This document shows, one piece after another, positions 30,768 to 38,630 of a stretch of 64,000 nt of DNA. Below the pieces are notes generated by a model. The model was not told the DNA's origin. It saw nothing but the letters and a program-made list of their open reading frames with translations, and made no database searches. Both the position numbers and the translations under genes were made by a program. Source of the stretch: Pseudomonadota bacterium (GTDB taxonomy: Bacteria; Pseudomonadota; Alphaproteobacteria; Sphingomonadales; Sphingomonadaceae); contig JAKPAG010000112.1 of NCBI GenBank assembly GCA_029779535.1, positions 1 through 64,000 on the forward strand, written 5' to 3'. The first letter of the stretch is position 1. Each line of letters begins with the position of its first letter.

Positions 30768-31940
30768 ATGGAAGCCCCCCTGTTCGACCAATGGCGCGCG
30801 CGTTCGCCCTTCTATGACGAAAGCCACGAGGCGGTGTGCGACACGGTCCGCCGCTTTGTGGCACAGCATATCACCCCGCATGTCGATGAATGGGAGGCCG
30901 CTGGCGAGCTGCCGCGCGAGCTGCACCGCAAGGCGGCGCAGGCGGGCGTGCTGGCGCTCAACTATCCCGAGGAATTCGGCGGCACCGGCACGGCGTTCAA
31001 CCTGCTGCACGGCCTGGTCCAGACCGAGGAACTGGCCCGCCCCGGCGCGGGCGGGATCTGCGCTTCGCTGATGACCCACGGGATCGGTCTGCCACCGATC
31101 CTGGCGATGGGCAGCGAGGACATGAAGCGCCGGATCGCGCCGGCGGTGCTGGCCGGCGAAAAACTCATCTGCCTTGGCATCACCGAACCGGGCGGCGGAT
31201 CGGACGTTGCCCAGCTGAAGACCCGGGCAGAGCGCAAGGGCGCCAGCTACGTGGTCAACGGCGCGAAGACGCTGATCACCTCGGGCGTGCGGGCGGATTA
31301 CATCACCCTGGCGGTGCGCACCGGCGGGCCGGGCTTTGGCGGCATCTCGCTGCTGCTGGTCGACCTGGGCAGTCCCGGCGTGTCGCGCACGCCGCTGGCC
31401 AAGATGGGCTGGCACGCCAGTGATACCGCGACGATCCATTTCGACGATGTCGAAGTGCCGGTGGACAACCTGATCGGCCCTGAAAACGGCGGCTTTGCGG
31501 GCATCATGCGCAATTTCAACGGCGAGCGGCTGGGGATGAGCCAGCAGGCCGCCGCCTTTGCCCGGATCTGCTTCGAGGATGCGCTTGATTGGGCGCGGCA
31601 TCGCGAAACCTTCGGCCAGCCGCTGATCCGCAACCAGGTGATCCGCCACAAGCTGGCTGACATGCTGCGCCGGATCAATGCCACCCAGGCCTGGATCGAC
31701 CAGGCGGCCTGGGCCGTGCTGAACGACAAGGCCTTCCCCGGCGATTTCGCGCTGCTCAAGGTGCAGGCCACCCAGACCATGGAATTCTGCGCGCGCGAAG
31801 CCTGCCAGATCCTTGGCGGGGCCAGCTTTGTGCGGGGCAGCCGGATCGAGCGGATCTACCGCGAAGTGCGGGTCATGGCGATCGGCGGCGGCAGCGAGGA
31901 AATCATGTTCGACCTGGCCAGCCGGCAATACCGGTTCTGA
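30768..31940 (+). CDS. Acyl-CoA dehydrogenase
   Basis: FAD flavoenzyme that introduces the alpha-beta double bond in an acyl-CoA; 390 aa. Motifs in order are the N-terminal helical domain, LGITEPGGGSDVAQLKT (FAD/substrate strand), GAKTLITSGVRADY, GWHASDTATIHFDDVEVP, FGQPLIRNQVIRH and the C-terminal YREVRVMAIGGGSEEIM. A catalytic glutamate is likely in the last segment (IERIYREV). It starts 10 nt after dcd, but functionally it opens the catabolic region. Confidence 0.93.
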   Translation: MEAPLFDQWRARSPFYDESHEAVCDTVRRFVAQHITPHVDEWEAAGELPRELHRKAAQAGVLALNYPEEFGGTGTAFNLLHGLVQTEELARPGAGGICASLMTHGIGLPPILAMGSEDMKRRIAPAVLAGEKLICLGITEPGGGSDVAQLKTRAERKGASYVVNGAKTLITSGVRADYITLAVRTGGPGFGGISLLLVDLGSPGVSRTPLAKMGWHASDTATIHFDDVEVPVDNLIGPENGGFAGIMRNFNGERLGMSQQAAAFARICFEDALDWARHRETFGQPLIRNQVIRHKLADMLRRINATQAWIDQAAWAVLNDKAFPGDFALLKVQATQTMEFCAREACQILGGASFVRGSRIERIYREVRVMAIGGGSEEIMFDLASRQYRF

Positions 31941-31975
31941 TCGCCGCGCCTGCCGTAACGTCAACCAAAACCCGT

Positions 31976-32011
31976 TTGACATTGCCACCGATCTGTGCAG
32001 TTCTTCGCACA
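31976..32011 (+). promoter_or_regulatory. Possible promoter with an overlapping inverted repeat
   Basis: A consensus -35 TTGACA (31976-31981) lies 17 nt ahead of a poor -10 (AGTTCT). The inverted repeat TGTGC-8-GCACA (31994-32011) covers the -10, where a repressor would sit. It would drive the unit starting at 32047. Confidence 0.4.
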
Positions 32012-32046
32012 ATCGCACCCGGGATTCGGGGCAATGGAGAGCGTGC

Positions 32047-33222
32047 ATGACCGCCAAGGCTGATCGTCCGTTCGATATCGTCGTCTATGGCGCCACCGGC
32101 TATACCGGGCGCCTGGTGGCCGAATACCTGGCCCACCACTACCAGGGCAAAGGCCCGAAATGGGCCATGGCCGGGCGCAGCGCGGCGAAGCTGGCGCAGG
32201 TGCGCGATCTGATCGGCGCACCCGCGGATACGCCGCTGGTGGTGGCCAATTCCGACGATCCCGCCAGCATGAAGGCGCTGGCGCAAAGCACCCGCGTGGT
32301 GGTGACCACGGTCGGGCCCTACCAGCTGTATGGCGAACCGCTGCTGGCCGCCTGCGTCGCCGCCGGGACCGACTATGCCGACCTGTGCGGCGAGCCGGTG
32401 TGGATGCGCCAGATGGCCGACAAGTATCACGCCCAGGCCCAGGCCAGCGGCGCGCGGATCGCCTTTTCCAGCGGGTTCGATTCGATCCCGTTCGACCTTG
32501 GCGTGCTGATGCTCCAGAACGAGGCGAAAGCCCGCTTCGGCGCGCCCGCGCCGCGCGTGAAGGGCCGCGTTCGTGCAATGCAGGGCAAGTTCTCGGGCGG
32601 GACGGCAGCCAGCCTGACCGCCACCATGGCCGCGCTGGGCAAGGATCCCACGCTCGTCCCGATTATGGTCAGCCCCTTCGGCCTGACCCCCGGTTTCGAA
32701 GGACCGGCCCAGCCGCGCGGCGACGTGCCCGAATATGACGAGGCGCTGGGATCGTGGTGCGCGCCGTTCATCATGGCGGTGATCAACACCAAGAACGTCC
32801 ACCGCACCAACCTGCTGCTCGGCCACCCTTACGGCGCGGACTTCGTCTATGACGAAATGGTCCTGACCGGCCCGGGCGAGCAGGGCGAGGCGATTGCCAA
32901 ACACGTTGCTTCCACCCCGATGATCGGGACCGAGAACGACCCCAAGCCGGGCGAAGGCCCGACCAAGGAAGAACGCGATACCGGCCATTACGACGTGCTG
33001 TTCCTGGGTGAATACCCCGATGGCCGCACGATCCGTTACGGGGTGAAGGGGCGCTACGATCCGGGCTATGGCTCGACCAGCCGGATGCTCGCCGAAACCG
33101 GCATCGCGCTGCTGTCGTGCGCTGCGGGCGGGGCGATCGCCACGCCGGGCGCGCTGCTCGGCGAAGCGCTGGTCCAGCGCCTGCGCGATCATGCCGAAAT
33201 CACCTTTGCGGTGGAGGACTGA
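32047..33222 (+). CDS. Saccharopine dehydrogenase-like oxidoreductase
   Basis: 391 aa. The N-terminal Rossmann motif VVYGATGYTGRLVAEYL and the GPYQLYGEPLLAAC segment place it in the saccharopine-reductase-like NAD(P) family that includes trans-acting enoyl reductases of mycobacterial lipid synthesis and human SCCPDH. True lysine-pathway function is unlikely given the context of an acyl-CoA dehydrogenase, SnoaL protein and transporters. I chose the ATG at 32047 rather than the merged longer ORF. Confidence 0.82.
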   Translation: MTAKADRPFDIVVYGATGYTGRLVAEYLAHHYQGKGPKWAMAGRSAAKLAQVRDLIGAPADTPLVVANSDDPASMKALAQSTRVVVTTVGPYQLYGEPLLAACVAAGTDYADLCGEPVWMRQMADKYHAQAQASGARIAFSSGFDSIPFDLGVLMLQNEAKARFGAPAPRVKGRVRAMQGKFSGGTAASLTATMAALGKDPTLVPIMVSPFGLTPGFEGPAQPRGDVPEYDEALGSWCAPFIMAVINTKNVHRTNLLLGHPYGADFVYDEMVLTGPGEQGEAIAKHVASTPMIGTENDPKPGEGPTKEERDTGHYDVLFLGEYPDGRTIRYGVKGRYDPGYGSTSRMLAETGIALLSCAAGGAIATPGALLGEALVQRLRDHAEITFAVED

Positions 33223-33225
33223 GCC

Positions 33226-33600
33226 ATGGCCGATCCGGCAGACGTGGTGCGCCAGTTCATCGCCGCCTGGTCGCGGCTGGACGTGGATGAACTGGTCGGC
33301 TGGTTCACCCGGGACGGGATCTATCACAACATGCCGATCGCCCCGGTGCAGGGCCAGGCCGCGCTGCGTGCGTTCATTGCCGGCTTTGCGGGCGGCTGGG
33401 CGGCCACGCAGTGGGACGTGGTGAACCTGGCCGTCAGCGGCAACACGGTCTTTGCCGAACGGGTCGATCGCACGACCACCAAGGACGGCAAGCAGGTGGA
33501 CCTGCCCTGCTGCGGCGTGTTCGAAGTGCGCGACGGCCGCATCGCCGCCTGGCGCGATTATTTCGACATGAACGCCTATATGGCGGGACTGGCAGGCTGA
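33226..33600 (+). CDS. SnoaL/limonene-epoxide-hydrolase-fold protein
   Basis: 124 aa alpha+beta barrel. The pattern VRQFIAAWSRLDVDELVGWF, GIYHNMPIAPVQG, AERVDRTTTKDGKQVDLP and GVFEVRDGRIAAWRDYFD matches the limonene-1,2-epoxide hydrolase branch of the NTF2-like fold, including the Asp/Arg-type active-site positions. It starts 3 nt after the previous stop. An epoxide or keto-lactone hydrolase role is plausible but unproven. Confidence 0.85.
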   Translation: MADPADVVRQFIAAWSRLDVDELVGWFTRDGIYHNMPIAPVQGQAALRAFIAGFAGGWAATQWDVVNLAVSGNTVFAERVDRTTTKDGKQVDLPCCGVFEVRDGRIAAWRDYFDMNAYMAGLAG

Positions 33601-33604
33601 CCCG

Positions 33605-34834
33605 ATGAACCGCCCGGCGCCCGCCATGCCGGGCGAATTTCGCGATGGCTGGCGGATCGTGCTGGGCTGTTCGGTCGCGGCGGCGACCGGGGTGGTGCTG
33701 TTGTTCTTCACTTTCAGCATGTTCCTGCTGCCCTTGGCAGCTGACCTGGGTGTGACGCGCGGCGAACTGGGCGCGATCCAGGCCCTGATCGTCACTGCCG
33801 CAATCGGTTCGCCCGTGGTCGGGCGGCTGACCGACGTGTTCGGGTTCCGCCCGGTCTATTTCACCTGCCTCGCCATGGTGGTGCTGATCGAGGTGCTGGT
33901 GGCGCTGCTGGCCACAAGCCTGTGGCATATCGCGCTGGCGATTGCGGCAATCGGCTTTTTCGGCGTCGGATCGACCGCCGTGGTGCTGACCCGGCCGGTC
34001 AACGCCCATTTCCGCGAACATCGCGGCAAGGCGCTGGGGCTGGTCGCGGTCGGCGCCTCGATCACCACCATGATGGTGCCGCCGCTGCTCCAGGCGGTGA
34101 TGGACACATACGGCTGGCGCGGGGGGTTCCTGACGCTCGCGGCGATTTCCGCTTTCGTCGGCGCGCCGGTGGTGGCGTTGCTGCTGCCCGGCGGCGGGCG
34201 CGCCGGCAGCGGGATCGGCCGCAAGGCCGCCGCGGCAGAGGCGAGCGACTGGACCTTTCTGCGCGAGCGCGATTTCTGGCTGCTGACCCTGGCATTGATC
34301 ACCATGAGCCTGGCCACCGCCGGGGCGATCAGCCAGCTTTCGCCGATGATCCAGGAAGAAGGCGTTGGCCCGGCCACCGGGGCGCTTGCGCTGTCGCTGT
34401 TCGCCATGGGCCAGTTCGTCGGCCGGCTGGGCGGCGGCTGGCTGCTTGACCGGTTCGAGCCGCGCCGGGTGGCCTTCCTGCTCACCTTGCTGCCGGCCGC
34501 CGGTTTCCTGATCCTGTTCGCCACGGCGGGCGCGGTGCCGGCCGCGCTGCTGGCGGCGGCGATCATCGGGCTGCAACAGGGCGCGGAGCTCGACATTTTC
34601 GCCTATTTCGTCGCCCGGCGGTTCGATGTGGCGCGCTATGGCACGATCTATGGCGCGCTGGTCGGGCTGGGCTGGATCGGCAATGCCGGCGGGATCGTCG
34701 GGATCGGCGTGCTGCACGACGCGACTGGCAGCTATACCACGGCGCAGGCGCTGGGCATTGCCGCGCTGGCGCTGTCGGCGCTGCTGGTGCTGCCGGTGCG
34801 CCTGCCGCCGCTGGCCGGGGCGGACCCGGCATGA
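33605..34834 (+). CDS. MFS transporter, first of a tandem pair
   Basis: 409 aa, 12 helices predicted. Start GEFRDGWRIVLGCSVAAATG, loop motif GRLTDVFGFRPVYF and C-half GRLGGGWLLDRFEPRRV. The overall style is that of the oxalate/formate and monocarboxylate carriers. Its product is closely similar along its whole length to the next gene, a tandem duplication. It overlaps that gene by 4 nt (ATGA). The likely substrate is a carboxylate, by family only. Confidence 0.9.
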   Translation: MNRPAPAMPGEFRDGWRIVLGCSVAAATGVVLLFFTFSMFLLPLAADLGVTRGELGAIQALIVTAAIGSPVVGRLTDVFGFRPVYFTCLAMVVLIEVLVALLATSLWHIALAIAAIGFFGVGSTAVVLTRPVNAHFREHRGKALGLVAVGASITTMMVPPLLQAVMDTYGWRGGFLTLAAISAFVGAPVVALLLPGGGRAGSGIGRKAAAAEASDWTFLRERDFWLLTLALITMSLATAGAISQLSPMIQEEGVGPATGALALSLFAMGQFVGRLGGGWLLDRFEPRRVAFLLTLLPAAGFLILFATAGAVPAALLAAAIIGLQQGAELDIFAYFVARRFDVARYGTIYGALVGLGWIGNAGGIVGIGVLHDATGSYTTAQALGIAALALSALLVLPVRLPPLAGADPA

Positions 34835-36114
34835 CCGCACCCGCCGCCGCGCCGCCCGGCGAATGGACCGGCGGCTGGCGGATCGTGCTGGCCTGCGCGG
34901 TGGCCAATGGCACCGGCATATCGCTGCTGTTCTACTGCTTTTCGATGTTCCTGATCCCGATGTCGCAGGAACTGGGGCTGACCCGCGCGGATACCGGCTG
35001 GGTCCAGTCGCTGATCATCACTGCCGTGCTGGGCGCGCCGCTGATCGGGCGGCTGACCGACCGGCTGGGCTTTCGCCCGGTGTTCACCGCCTGCACGCTG
35101 ATCCTGGGTGCGGTGGGCCTCGCTCAGGGGCTGTGGGTCAGCGGGCTGCTCTCGCTCGCGCTGACCGTGGCACTCAGCGGCTTTCTGGGCAGCGGCAGTT
35201 CGTCGATCACGTTGACCCAGCCGATCAATGCGCATTTCCGCCACTATCGCGGCCGCGCGCTGGGGCTGGTCGGGATCGGCGTGTCGCTGACCACGATCCT
35301 GGTCCCGCCGCCGCTGCAGGCGCTGATTGCCGAACAGGGCTGGCGTTCGGGGTTTATCGCCCTGGCCGGGCTGGGCGTGCTGATCGGCCTGCCGGCGGTG
35401 CTGCTGCTGATGCCGCGCCTGCCCACGCCGCCGCGAGTGACGCGCGGTCCCGCCGGGCTGACGGGAGACTGGTCGTTCCTGAAGGAACGGGATTTCTGGC
35501 TGCTGTCGCTTGCCAACATGGCCGCCGCAATCGCCACCAACGGCGCGATCAGCCAACTGGCGCCGATGATCGTCGAACATGGCCTGTCGCCCGCCACGGC
35601 GGCGCTGGGGCTGTCCTCGTTCGCGGCGGGGCAGTTCATCGGCAAGCTGGGCGGGGGCTGGCTGCTCGACCGGTTCGAACCGCGCCGGGTGGCGGTGCTG
35701 ATGACCTTGATCCCGGGCTGCGGGTTCCTGCTGCTGTGGCAGGCCCATGCCGGCCTGGCCGCCGGGGTGCTGATCGCCTCGGGCATGATCGGCGCGCTGA
35801 GCGGGGCGGACATCGACATCTACGCCTATTTCACCGCGCGGCGGTTTGGCCTGGCGCGCTATGGCACGGTGTTCGGCGCGCTGCATGGGCTGGGCTGGCT
35901 GGGCACGGCCAGCGGGATCGTGCTGTTCAGCGCCATCGCCCATGCCACCGGCAGCTATGGCCTGGCGCAGCTTTTGTCGTGCGCGCTGCTGGTGGTCGCG
36001 GCGCTGTTCCTGCTGCCGGTCCGCCTGCCACCGCTAGGCGAGGAGGCCGCCGGCGGCCCAGGCGGCGGCGCTGCGGGCGCGCTCGTCGGGCACGCCAAGC
36101 CCGGCGAGGCCTAG
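34831..36114 (+). CDS. MFS transporter, second of a tandem pair
   Basis: 427 aa, paralogue of the preceding protein: GEWTGGWRIVLACAVANGTG, GRLTDRLGFRPVF, GKLGGGWLLDRFEPRRV. The shared core ends at LPVRLPPL; after that this copy carries a further glycine/alanine-rich tail of about 21 residues that is encoded on the opposite strand of the end of the convergent tetR gene. The two genes therefore overlap by 81 nt at their 3' ends. The two carriers could act as separate transporters of related acids. Confidence 0.9.
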   Translation: MTAPAAAPPGEWTGGWRIVLACAVANGTGISLLFYCFSMFLIPMSQELGLTRADTGWVQSLIITAVLGAPLIGRLTDRLGFRPVFTACTLILGAVGLAQGLWVSGLLSLALTVALSGFLGSGSSSITLTQPINAHFRHYRGRALGLVGIGVSLTTILVPPPLQALIAEQGWRSGFIALAGLGVLIGLPAVLLLMPRLPTPPRVTRGPAGLTGDWSFLKERDFWLLSLANMAAAIATNGAISQLAPMIVEHGLSPATAALGLSSFAAGQFIGKLGGGWLLDRFEPRRVAVLMTLIPGCGFLLLWQAHAGLAAGVLIASGMIGALSGADIDIYAYFTARRFGLARYGTVFGALHGLGWLGTASGIVLFSAIAHATGSYGLAQLLSCALLVVAALFLLPVRLPPLGEEAAGGPGGGAAGALVGHAKPGEA

Positions 36115-36669
36115 GACCAGCAGGTCCTCGAGCCGGGGCGCCAGCGTGGCCGCGCTCGGCTGCCGATCCAGCACGTCAAGCATCGCCACCTGGCAAAGTG
36201 CCAGCCAATAGCGCACCCCGCCACGCGCCGCCTCTTCGCGGGCCAGGCCGGCGGCGATGATCCCGGCAATGTCGGCGCGGATCCCGGCGTTCAGCGCATG
36301 GTCCGCCCCGGTCGCCGCTTCCAGCCCGCGCAGCATGACGATCGCGTGGCTGCGTTCCTCCAGCGCAAAGCGCACCGCCTCGCGCATGCCTCCCGCCAGC
36401 CGCAGCACCGGGTCGCTCACGTCCGCATTGGCCGCACCGACCCGCTCCTCCAGCCGCAGCCGCACCGCCTCGCCCAGCGCCTTGGCAAAGCCTGGCTTGT
36501 CGGTGAAGTGGTTGAAGAAGCTGCCCTTGGCAACCCCGGCGCGGGCCACGATGTCGTCGATCGCGATGGCGTCGATCGGGCGCTCGGCCAGCAGCTCGAA
36601 CCCGGCTGCCAGCAGTGCGGCGCGGGTGCGCGCGGCGCGGGGGCTGGTCGGGGTGGGCAGGCTGGCCAT
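36034..36669 (-). CDS. TetR-family regulator of the divergent aromatic operon
   Basis: 211 aa. The N-terminal HTH is DDIVARAGVAKGSFFNHFTDK (~37-57, quoted in part). The remainder is a ligand-binding helical domain. The 102-bp gap to the divergent VOC gene holds two copies of a palindrome that overlap the likely promoters of both genes, so it probably represses itself and the aromatic cassette until a pathway metabolite binds. Its 3' end overlaps the convergent MFS gene by 81 nt. Confidence 0.9.
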   Translation of the reverse strand: MASLPTPTSPRAARTRAALLAAGFELLAERPIDAIAIDDIVARAGVAKGSFFNHFTDKPGFAKALGEAVRLRLEERVGAANADVSDPVLRLAGGMREAVRFALEERSHAIVMLRGLEAATGADHALNAGIRADIAGIIAAGLAREEAARGGVRYWLALCQVAMLDVLDRQPSAATLAPRLEDLLVLGLAGLGVPDERARSAAAWAAGGLLA

Positions 36670-36687
36670 GGCCTCTCAATAGCGCAC

Positions 36688-36729
36688 TTGACTATATGGT
36701 CAACTGGGGTAACTTGACCAAATAGTCAA
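36688..36729. promoter_or_regulatory. Pair of TetR operator copies
   Basis: TTGACTATATGGTCAA (36688-36703) and TTGACCAAATAGTCAA (36714-36729) are each near-perfect dyads with TTGAC/GTCAA arms. The second is the first in inverted orientation with one base changed. Centres are 26 bp apart. On the minus strand the first copy contains a good -10 (TATAGT) for tetR. Confidence 0.8.
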
Positions 36730-36771
36730 ATTCGAATCGGCCGGAACAGGGCGAAGCGGGAGAGCACCGGG

Positions 36772-37791
36772 ATGAGCGTGATCTGCGTCGAGGATATCGC
36801 CCATGTGCGCTACTCAGCACCCGATCTGCCCGCGATGTGCAGTTTTCTGCACGACTTCGGCCTCGCTTGCTTCGAACAGGCCGGACGGCTCTATGCGCGC
36901 GGCACCGATGGCCGCTCCTTCGTTCATGTGACCGAGCCGGGACCGGCCAGATTCCTCGCTTTGGGCCTGCGCGCCGAAACGGTTGCCGATCTCGAAAAGC
37001 TCGCCGCACATGAGGGGGTGGCGGTCGAAGACCTTGCTGAACCCGGCGGCGGCAAGATCGTTCGCCTGACCGATCCCGACGGCTACAGTGTTGAAGTGGT
37101 CGCTGGCCAGGCCAAGGGCGAAGCGGCGCTGCCCCCGGCCGATCCGCCCCGCAATACCGTGGCCGCCAAGCCCCGCCAGCGAGCCACCGTGCGGCTCGAT
37201 CCGGCCCCGGCCCAGGTCTGGCGGATCGGCCACGCGGTGTTGAAAGTGCGCGATTTCCGCCGCTCTGAGCAGTGGTACAAGGAGCGCTTCGGCTTCCTCA
37301 CCTCGGACGAGGTCGAGGCCGCGCCGGACGTCCCGCTCGGCGCCTTCATGCGCTGCAACCGGGGCGACAAGCTGGCCGATCACCACACCCTGTTCCTCGC
37401 CCAGCTGCCGGGCGAACTGGGCATCCTCCACGCCGCTTTCGAAGTCGCCAACCTCGATGACCTGATGCTCGGCCACCAGCACCTCAAGGCGCAAAAGCGC
37501 CAGCCCGCCTGGGGCGTAGGCCGCCACATCATGGGCAGCCAGGTGTTCGATTACTGGAAGGACCCGTTCGGCAACGAGCTGGAGCACTGGACCGATGGCG
37601 ACCTGTTCACCGCCGCCGATCCGCCGCAGAAAATGCCGCTCAGCGCGCTGCTCGCCGTGCAATGGGGCGCCCCCAACCCGATGTTCGCGGGCAAGCTGCC
37701 GCCGCCACAGGGCCTCGTCTCGTTCTTCCTCGCTCTCAACCTGCGCATCAAGCGACTGCTGCGCCGCAAACCCAAGGAGTCCGCCGCATGA
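36772..37791 (+). CDS. Two-domain VOC extradiol-type dioxygenase
   Basis: 339 aa made of two vicinal-oxygen-chelate modules. The second (from ~150) has the candidate iron ligands His in RIGHAVLKVRD, His in GILHAAFEV and Glu in NELEHWTDG, as in type I extradiol ring-cleavage dioxygenases. The first module has diverged. Its stop overlaps the next ATG by 4 nt. With the hydroxylase and FAH hydrolase downstream it would open a catecholic ring by meta cleavage; the exact substrate is inference. Confidence 0.85.
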   Translation: MSVICVEDIAHVRYSAPDLPAMCSFLHDFGLACFEQAGRLYARGTDGRSFVHVTEPGPARFLALGLRAETVADLEKLAAHEGVAVEDLAEPGGGKIVRLTDPDGYSVEVVAGQAKGEAALPPADPPRNTVAAKPRQRATVRLDPAPAQVWRIGHAVLKVRDFRRSEQWYKERFGFLTSDEVEAAPDVPLGAFMRCNRGDKLADHHTLFLAQLPGELGILHAAFEVANLDDLMLGHQHLKAQKRQPAWGVGRHIMGSQVFDYWKDPFGNELEHWTDGDLFTAADPPQKMPLSALLAVQWGAPNPMFAGKLPPPQGLVSFFLALNLRIKRLLRRKPKESAA

Positions 37792-38627
37792 AGCTTTGCA
37801 CCTATACCCTGGATGGCCAGACCCGCACCGGCATTGTCGTGGACGGCCAGGTGATCGACAGCGGCGTGCCGGGCACGATGATCGACCTGATCTCGAACCG
37901 GGATGCGCTGAAACCCCAGCTTGAAGCCCGCGCCGCGGCGGGGGGCGGCGTGCCGCTCGCTTCAGTCAAGCTGGAGGCACCGGTGATGCGCCCCGGCAAG
38001 ATCTTCGCGATCGGGCTGAACTACGCCGACCACATCGAGGAATCGAAGATGGGCACGCCCGAACGGCAGGTGTGGTTCACCAAGGCGCAGACCAGCGTCA
38101 ACGGTCCCTACGATCCGATCCTGATCGCCAAGGGCACCATGACCAACGATTACGAGGCCGAACTGGTCGCCGTGATCGGCAAGCGCGCCAAGCATGTCAG
38201 CGCGGCCGATGCTCCGAACTATGTCGCGGGTTACTGCGTCGGCAACGATGCCACCGAACGCCTGACCCAGCACGCCACCCCGCAGTGGTCGCTGGGCAAG
38301 AGCTTCGACACCCACGCCCCGATGGGCCCCTGGCTGACCACCGCGGACGAGATCGGCGATCCGCACCGCCTGGGCATCCGCTGCTTCGTCAACGGCGAGA
38401 AGCGGCAGGATTCGAACACGAAGCACCTGGTGTTCAACCTGTGGCAGCAGATCGAGCACCTTTCTGCCGCGATGACGCTCGAGCCAGGCGACGTGATCTT
38501 CACCGGCACCCCGGGCGGGGTCGGCGCGGCGATGGACCCGCGCCGGTTCCTCCAGCCCGGTGATGTCGTGCGGATCGAGATCGACGAGCTCGGCCATATC
38601 GAAGGCACCATGCAGGCCGAGGCGTGA
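37788..38627 (+). CDS. Fumarylacetoacetate hydrolase-family protein
   Basis: 279 aa. The metal and active-site pattern is clear: GKIFAIGLNYADHIEE, the DYEAELVAVIG metal ligands, GYCVGNDATER, and TGTPGGVGAAM with the closing PGDVVRIEIDELGHIE. Family members hydrolyse or decarboxylate acylpyruvates and meta-cleavage products (HpcE/FahA type). Being translationally coupled to the dioxygenase, it probably acts on the ring-opened product. Confidence 0.92.
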   Translation: MKLCTYTLDGQTRTGIVVDGQVIDSGVPGTMIDLISNRDALKPQLEARAAAGGGVPLASVKLEAPVMRPGKIFAIGLNYADHIEESKMGTPERQVWFTKAQTSVNGPYDPILIAKGTMTNDYEAELVAVIGKRAKHVSAADAPNYVAGYCVGNDATERLTQHATPQWSLGKSFDTHAPMGPWLTTADEIGDPHRLGIRCFVNGEKRQDSNTKHLVFNLWQQIEHLSAAMTLEPGDVIFTGTPGGVGAAMDPRRFLQPGDVVRIEIDELGHIEGTMQAEA

Positions 38628-38630
38628 GCC

